From Bacteroidota bacterium (lineage in GTDB: Bacteria > Bacteroidota > Bacteroidia > Bacteroidales > Prolixibacteraceae): DNA of 8,545 bases. The stretch covers positions 1-8,545 of the forward strand of contig JAUYEQ010000260.1 of the NCBI GenBank assembly GCA_030691295.1, in the 5' to 3' direction. This document shows positions 5,431-8,545 of the stretch, one piece after another; within the stretch, counting starts at the first letter, position 1; every line of letters starts with the position of its first letter. The position numbers were made by a program, and so were the translations under genes. Below the pieces are notes generated by a model. The model made no database searches and had not been told where the DNA came from. It saw only the letters and a list, made by a program, of their open reading frames with translations.

Positions 5431-7521
5431 ATGCCCAAAAAATCTATTGAAAGAAGAGCATTTCTTAAACTTATGAGTGCCGGCCTTGGGGCAAGTCTTT
5501 GCTCATTTCCAAGGTTTGCACAAGCATTTACGCCACCGGTCAATTTTAGTCATCTTGATTTTGTTCTGGGAAAACCCGAATGGATTTTACACGATGACGG
5601 GACTTTTGATATTTATGCCGGAACCATTCGTCTGACAAATTGCAGGCCTTCAATTAACGGCCAGAGCATTTTTGCACGCAATACATTCATGGGCGATTCG
5701 CCAAAAGGTAAGCGCATCATTTATGAAGTCGCCGGTGGATTTGTGATGCTTGATCTCCGTACCCATTCAAATACCATTTCAATTGGCGCCGAACTCAGTG
5801 GAATGAAATACGGACCTATCTGGTTTAATCCGCTGGGAGAAGGACATTTAACCGGCGCCACCCGATTTTTCAAGCAAGGATTGGGAACAGGCGGACAAAC
5901 AGGGATATTCGACATCCGGCAATCAACCAACAGAAATAATCCTGAATATCCTGAAGAACAGGCATGGTCGTACGACAGCTTTCTATTGACCGGATTGATA
6001 GCCGACAATGGAGATACTTTGTCGATTGGCGCCTACGAGCAACATGATTTTATACAACGAAGTTCCATTTTCAATCGTCCGCGACGAAAGGGATTGGGCA
6101 ACAGCCGGTTTGGAAACGAGGCAGTCTTTTTTGAATCAGGATTTGCAATGGAGAACATTCCGCTCAAAGATGAATTCATTAAGATGCCCGATTTGTTTAT
6201 CTATTATGGGAACCAGCCTTTTGGAACCTTGCAGAACCTTGCATGGAGCATTTCAGAAGAAAATCAGGCACGGCGCGACACCGACACCAATTATTTCTGG
6301 TCGTCCTATCAGGATTTTCGCACCTCATTCAGCTACCAATACCTACTCGACCAGTTAAAAATACTCGACGAAATGGATCCTCGTGTTCCGCTGCAAACAG
6401 TACATATCGGACCAGGATATTGCATTACCGGCGATTGGCTCGACACAAACGATAAATGGCCAAAAACTATGGAAGACGCTGCACGTCAGATCTTTCAGCG
6501 CCGTTACCGGGCAGGAATATACGTGGCGCCGTTTGCAGTGCACGAAAAAAGCAAAACTTTCAGAAACCATCCGAACTGGATATTAAAAGACAACGAAGGC
6601 AACACGATTGTGATGGACGAGGATTCTGAAGGCAAGCTGTATGCCCTGGATGGAAGCCATGAAGATGTGAAAGATTACATCGGCAAAGTTTTCAGGAATT
6701 TCAGAAAAATGGGTTTTACTTATTTTGAAATTGACTATTTGGAATGGGGTCTGAAGGATTCGTCGGAAGTTAAGCGTTCAAAAAAAGGAAAATCATCGGT
6801 TCAGGTTTTCAGGGCAGTAATGGAAATAATAAGGGAAGAAATTGGCGCCGGAAGCTTCATTACCGCGAACAAAACACCATTCTCGCCACTTATCGGAATT
6901 GTTGATGCTGTAAGGATAGCCCACGACCAAAGCTGGAAATGGGAAAAAGAAACCACCGGACACATCCTTCAGGAAAGTTACAATACACAATTTTTTAACA
7001 ACGTTTTTTGGCAAAACGACCCCGACGTTGTAATACTGCGCGACTATAAAAACGAGTTTACAACGGATGAACAAAAAAGCCTTGCTCTTTGGAACGGATT
7101 TATGGGTGGCGCCATCGGTATTTCCGATAATTTTAAAATAATGGAAAGTGACAAATTACAAATCTGGAATTTTCTTGAACCGTCCAAACGCCCTCAAAGT
7201 GCCATTTTGCCATTCTGGGGAAACAATGTAAAAAACAAAGTTGCAGTACGCAGGTATAAAAAAGAAAACGCCTGGGCAATTCTCGTACTAAATGACTCCG
7301 ACCAAACTGTTACTGAAACCTACTCGGTTTATGATTTAATCGGAACAAAAGAAGCCTGGGTTTTTTACTGGGAACCCGGATTCAGCCTCGGATTGGGAAA
7401 AGCCACCCGGATTTCAACTATTTTGAGCAGTCATGAAACAAAGCTGTATTTCCTTTCCGAAGAAAAAGAAAACCCGGGATTAAACATGTCCATTGGTGGC
7501 CGCGAATTGCGTAACAACTAA
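5431..7521 (+). CDS. Tat-exported clan GH-D glycoside hydrolase (GH36/melibiase-like)
   Basis: A 696-residue predicted alpha-glycosidase resembling the Thermotoga GalA type of GH36. A twin-arginine signal (RRAFLK, 8-13) precedes a hydrophobic stretch and a likely cleavage site after AQA (residue 32), so the protein is exported folded. Cys24 is not in a lipobox. A beta-sandwich N-terminal domain spans about 33-310, a TIM barrel about 315-600, and a small beta domain the rest. Barrel landmarks are GDWLDTNDKWP (334-344), AGIYVAPFAV, the HPNWILKD stretch, nucleophile Asp435 in YFEIDYLEWG, and acid/base Asp499 in DAVRIAHDQSWKW. The family's galactose-binding Asp-Asp pair is Gly327-Pro328 here, and the Lys two before the nucleophile is Glu433, so alpha-galactosidase activity is doubtful. 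No SusC/SusD or other polysaccharide-locus gene is in the window. Confidence 0.88.
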   Translation: MPKKSIERRAFLKLMSAGLGASLCSFPRFAQAFTPPVNFSHLDFVLGKPEWILHDDGTFDIYAGTIRLTNCRPSINGQSIFARNTFMGDSPKGKRIIYEVAGGFVMLDLRTHSNTISIGAELSGMKYGPIWFNPLGEGHLTGATRFFKQGLGTGGQTGIFDIRQSTNRNNPEYPEEQAWSYDSFLLTGLIADNGDTLSIGAYEQHDFIQRSSIFNRPRRKGLGNSRFGNEAVFFESGFAMENIPLKDEFIKMPDLFIYYGNQPFGTLQNLAWSISEENQARRDTDTNYFWSSYQDFRTSFSYQYLLDQLKILDEMDPRVPLQTVHIGPGYCITGDWLDTNDKWPKTMEDAARQIFQRRYRAGIYVAPFAVHEKSKTFRNHPNWILKDNEGNTIVMDEDSEGKLYALDGSHEDVKDYIGKVFRNFRKMGFTYFEIDYLEWGLKDSSEVKRSKKGKSSVQVFRAVMEIIREEIGAGSFITANKTPFSPLIGIVDAVRIAHDQSWKWEKETTGHILQESYNTQFFNNVFWQNDPDVVILRDYKNEFTTDEQKSLALWNGFMGGAIGISDNFKIMESDKLQIWNFLEPSKRPQSAILPFWGNNVKNKVAVRRYKKENAWAILVLNDSDQTVTETYSVYDLIGTKEAWVFYWEPGFSLGLGKATRISTILSSHETKLYFLSEEKENPGLNMSIGGRELRNN

Positions 7522-7566
7522 ATCAGCTCAAACAATTTCTATCCCAAGTCAATTCTCTGTATAAAA

Positions 7567-7597
7567 TTGGCTGCTTTGCTGCATTTTTCTAATTTCA
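7567..7597 (+). promoter_or_regulatory. possible promoter of the menI-menF operon
   Basis: TTG at 7567-7569 is followed after 20 bp by TAATTTCA at 7590-7597, which keeps TA and TT of the TAnnTTTG -7 consensus but misses its last two bases. The start codon is at 7617. The 95-bp gap contains no clear terminator for the preceding gene. The match is weak. Confidence 0.28.
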
Positions 7598-7616
7598 CAC
7601 TTTTAATTTTATCCTG

Positions 7617-8054
7617 ATGGAATTTCCCAAACTAAACATGGCAACTCCCATTGAGTTGATCAACAAATTTGCAGCAAATACGATGGTTGAAAACCTCGGC
7701 ATCCGGTTTACCGCTGTAGGCGAAGGATGGGTGGAAGCCACAATGCCTGTCGATGTGAGAACCTCGCGCCCTGGCGGACTTTTACACGGAGGCGCTAATC
7801 TGGCGCTTGCCGAAACAATTGCCGGACTTGGATCGATGCTGACAGTTGACATCGGTGAATTCGATGTGCTTGGAATCCAGGTCAGCGCCAATCATACCGG
7901 TGGAGCATCTTCAGGAAAAGTTTATGCACGCGCGGAAATCGTGCATTCGGGAAACCAAACCCATGTATGGAATGTTGAAATAAAAAATGAAGCCGGAAAA
8001 CTGATTTCGACCGGAAGAGTGACCAATATGATTGTAAAACGGAATGGAAAATAA
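7617..8054 (+). CDS. menI: hotdog-fold acyl-CoA thioesterase, MenI/YdiI-like (probable DHNA-CoA thioesterase)
   Basis: Probably hydrolyses 1,4-dihydroxy-2-naphthoyl-CoA to DHNA in menaquinone synthesis, in the cytosol. The 145-residue protein aligns along its length with E. coli YdiI (MenI) as I recall that sequence: EATMPVDVRT (40-49), GLLHGGANLALAETIAG (54-70) and HVWNVEIKNEAGKLISTGR. The catalytic Glu63 and His54 of YdiI correspond to Glu66 and His57 here. YdiI Gln48 is replaced by Arg51 (TSRPGG for TKQPFG). Related PaaI/EntH-type thioesterases share the fold, so sequence alone leaves the substrate open, but the next gene is an isochorismate synthase whose start overlaps this one by 11 bp, which favours the menaquinone role. 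ATG at 7617 gives seven more residues than ATG at 7638; the first is used here, but the second would fit the family's usual start. Confidence 0.87.
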   Translation: MEFPKLNMATPIELINKFAANTMVENLGIRFTAVGEGWVEATMPVDVRTSRPGGLLHGGANLALAETIAGLGSMLTVDIGEFDVLGIQVSANHTGGASSGKVYARAEIVHSGNQTHVWNVEIKNEAGKLISTGRVTNMIVKRNGK

Positions 8055-8545
8055 CCTGCCTTTAACTTCGGTAATCGATCAACTTCTGGAAAAAAATATC
8101 GCTTTTGCCTGCTGGTTCAACCAAATGGATAATCGTCTGGAAATTGTTATCGGAAATTCAACCGATATTAAACGGTTCGATCGGTTCGACCAATTAAACG
8201 GCGAAGCCGGATTTGTATTTGCACCTTACCGTATTACCGAAAAATGTCCGGTTATCCTCCTGAAACCCACCATTTATCTTGAAGATTTCAACTCATCCGA
8301 TCAGCTTGATTTCAGCAACATAGCGCCTATTATTGAAGCTTCCAAAACTGACGAACATTGCGACGGATGTACAAAGGAAGAATATATCCAAACCATCGAA
8401 GAAACGGTATCCGCCATTCGCGAAGGTGATCTTTCGAAAGTAATTATTTCCAGAAAGATACCAGTTAAAAGACCTTCGAAATCACTTGCAGACATATTTT
8501 TTCAATTACACGACCAAACACCCAACGCCTTCACTTATCTTGTAA
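8044..8545 (+). CDS. menF: isochorismate synthase (MenF-type chorismate-binding enzyme), N-terminal part (3' end beyond window)
   Basis: Converts chorismate to isochorismate, the entry step of menaquinone synthesis. The frame is open from ATG at 8044 to the right edge, 167 codons. The first 110 residues are the variable N-terminal part of the chorismate-binding fold. Then comes the conserved start of the core: EEYIQTIEETVSAIREGDLSKVIISRK, in which Lys132 matches the general-base lysine (Lys190) of E. coli MenF. Related enzymes (anthranilate synthase TrpE, PabB, salicylate synthase, EntC) share this fold. The deciding C-terminal motifs are outside the window, so MenF is favoured by the coupled MenI-like gene and the absence of any siderophore or tryptophan gene. 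The start lies inside the thioesterase gene in another frame (11-bp overlap), suggesting translational coupling; menD and other men genes would be expected next. Confidence 0.87.
   Translation, partial: MENNLPLTSVIDQLLEKNIAFACWFNQMDNRLEIVIGNSTDIKRFDRFDQLNGEAGFVFAPYRITEKCPVILLKPTIYLEDFNSSDQLDFSNIAPIIEASKTDEHCDGCTKEEYIQTIEETVSAIREGDLSKVIISRKIPVKRPSKSLADIFFQLHDQTPNAFTYLV

Noticed and set aside
5500..5505. Cys24 of the GH36-like protein as a lipoprotein attachment site
   Set aside because: The preceding residues are Ala-Ser-Leu, so position -1 is Leu instead of Gly, Ala or Ser; a cleavage after AQA at residue 32 fits better with the twin-arginine signal.
5721..6455. Several 70-116 codon frames on both strands inside the GH36-like gene
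   Set aside because: They are out-of-frame shadows of the 696-residue protein with no family motifs.
1..8545. CRISPR array, insertion sequence, prophage, attachment site or defence/toxin system
   Set aside because: No regularly spaced repeats, terminal inverted repeats, transposase or integrase motifs, or compact toxin-antitoxin pair was seen; a repeat across the tRNA 3' end that would mark integration is also absent within the window.

Overview
The window reads as a chromosomal segment of a Bacteroidota bacterium, probably in or near the Marinilabiliales/Prolixibacteraceae (the order is inference from protein style). The phylum call rests on TAnnTTTG-type promoter boxes, the near absence of Shine-Dalgarno sequences, the MEP isoprenoid and menaquinone genes, and family variants that look typical of Bacteroidota (the membrane-anchored M23 peptidase, the M24B aminopeptidase). 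Moderate GC, uniform codon use, no transposase, no CRISPR array and no phage gene suggest ordinary core genome rather than an island.

Layout. On the minus strand, 2768 to 1 holds a tight three-gene run: a membrane-anchored M23 endopeptidase, dxr (1-deoxy-D-xylulose 5-phosphate reductoisomerase) and rseP (site-2 protease, cut by the left edge), with gaps of 8 and 18 bp. Next comes a plus-strand initiator tRNA (fMet, 2994-3066) with its own promoter-like box and a strong intrinsic terminator. It converges on a minus-strand DUF4395 membrane protein (3207-3647) that has its own terminator. On the plus strand follow an aminopeptidase P-like M24B protein (3911-5305), a Tat-exported clan GH-D (GH36-like) glycoside hydrolase (5431-7521), and the start of a menaquinone operon: a MenI-like hotdog thioesterase (7617-8054) overlapping by 11 bp a MenF-type isochorismate synthase that runs off the right edge.

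How the genes relate. The M23-dxr-rseP run combines peptidoglycan cutting, isoprenoid precursor supply (which feeds undecaprenyl phosphate and menaquinone) and intramembrane proteolysis, all envelope-related. The right-hand menI-menF pair makes the naphthoquinone ring that the isoprenoid pathway would prenylate. The middle genes look like independent transcription units.

I found no convincing new multi-gene system. The two most interesting signals are within proteins. The GH36-like enzyme keeps both catalytic Asp residues, but the residues that normally recognise galactose (the Asp-Asp pair and the Lys two before the nucleophile) are replaced by Gly-Pro and Glu. The aminopeptidase P-like protein has Asn in place of the first metal-binding Asp and Cys in place of a conserved active-site His.
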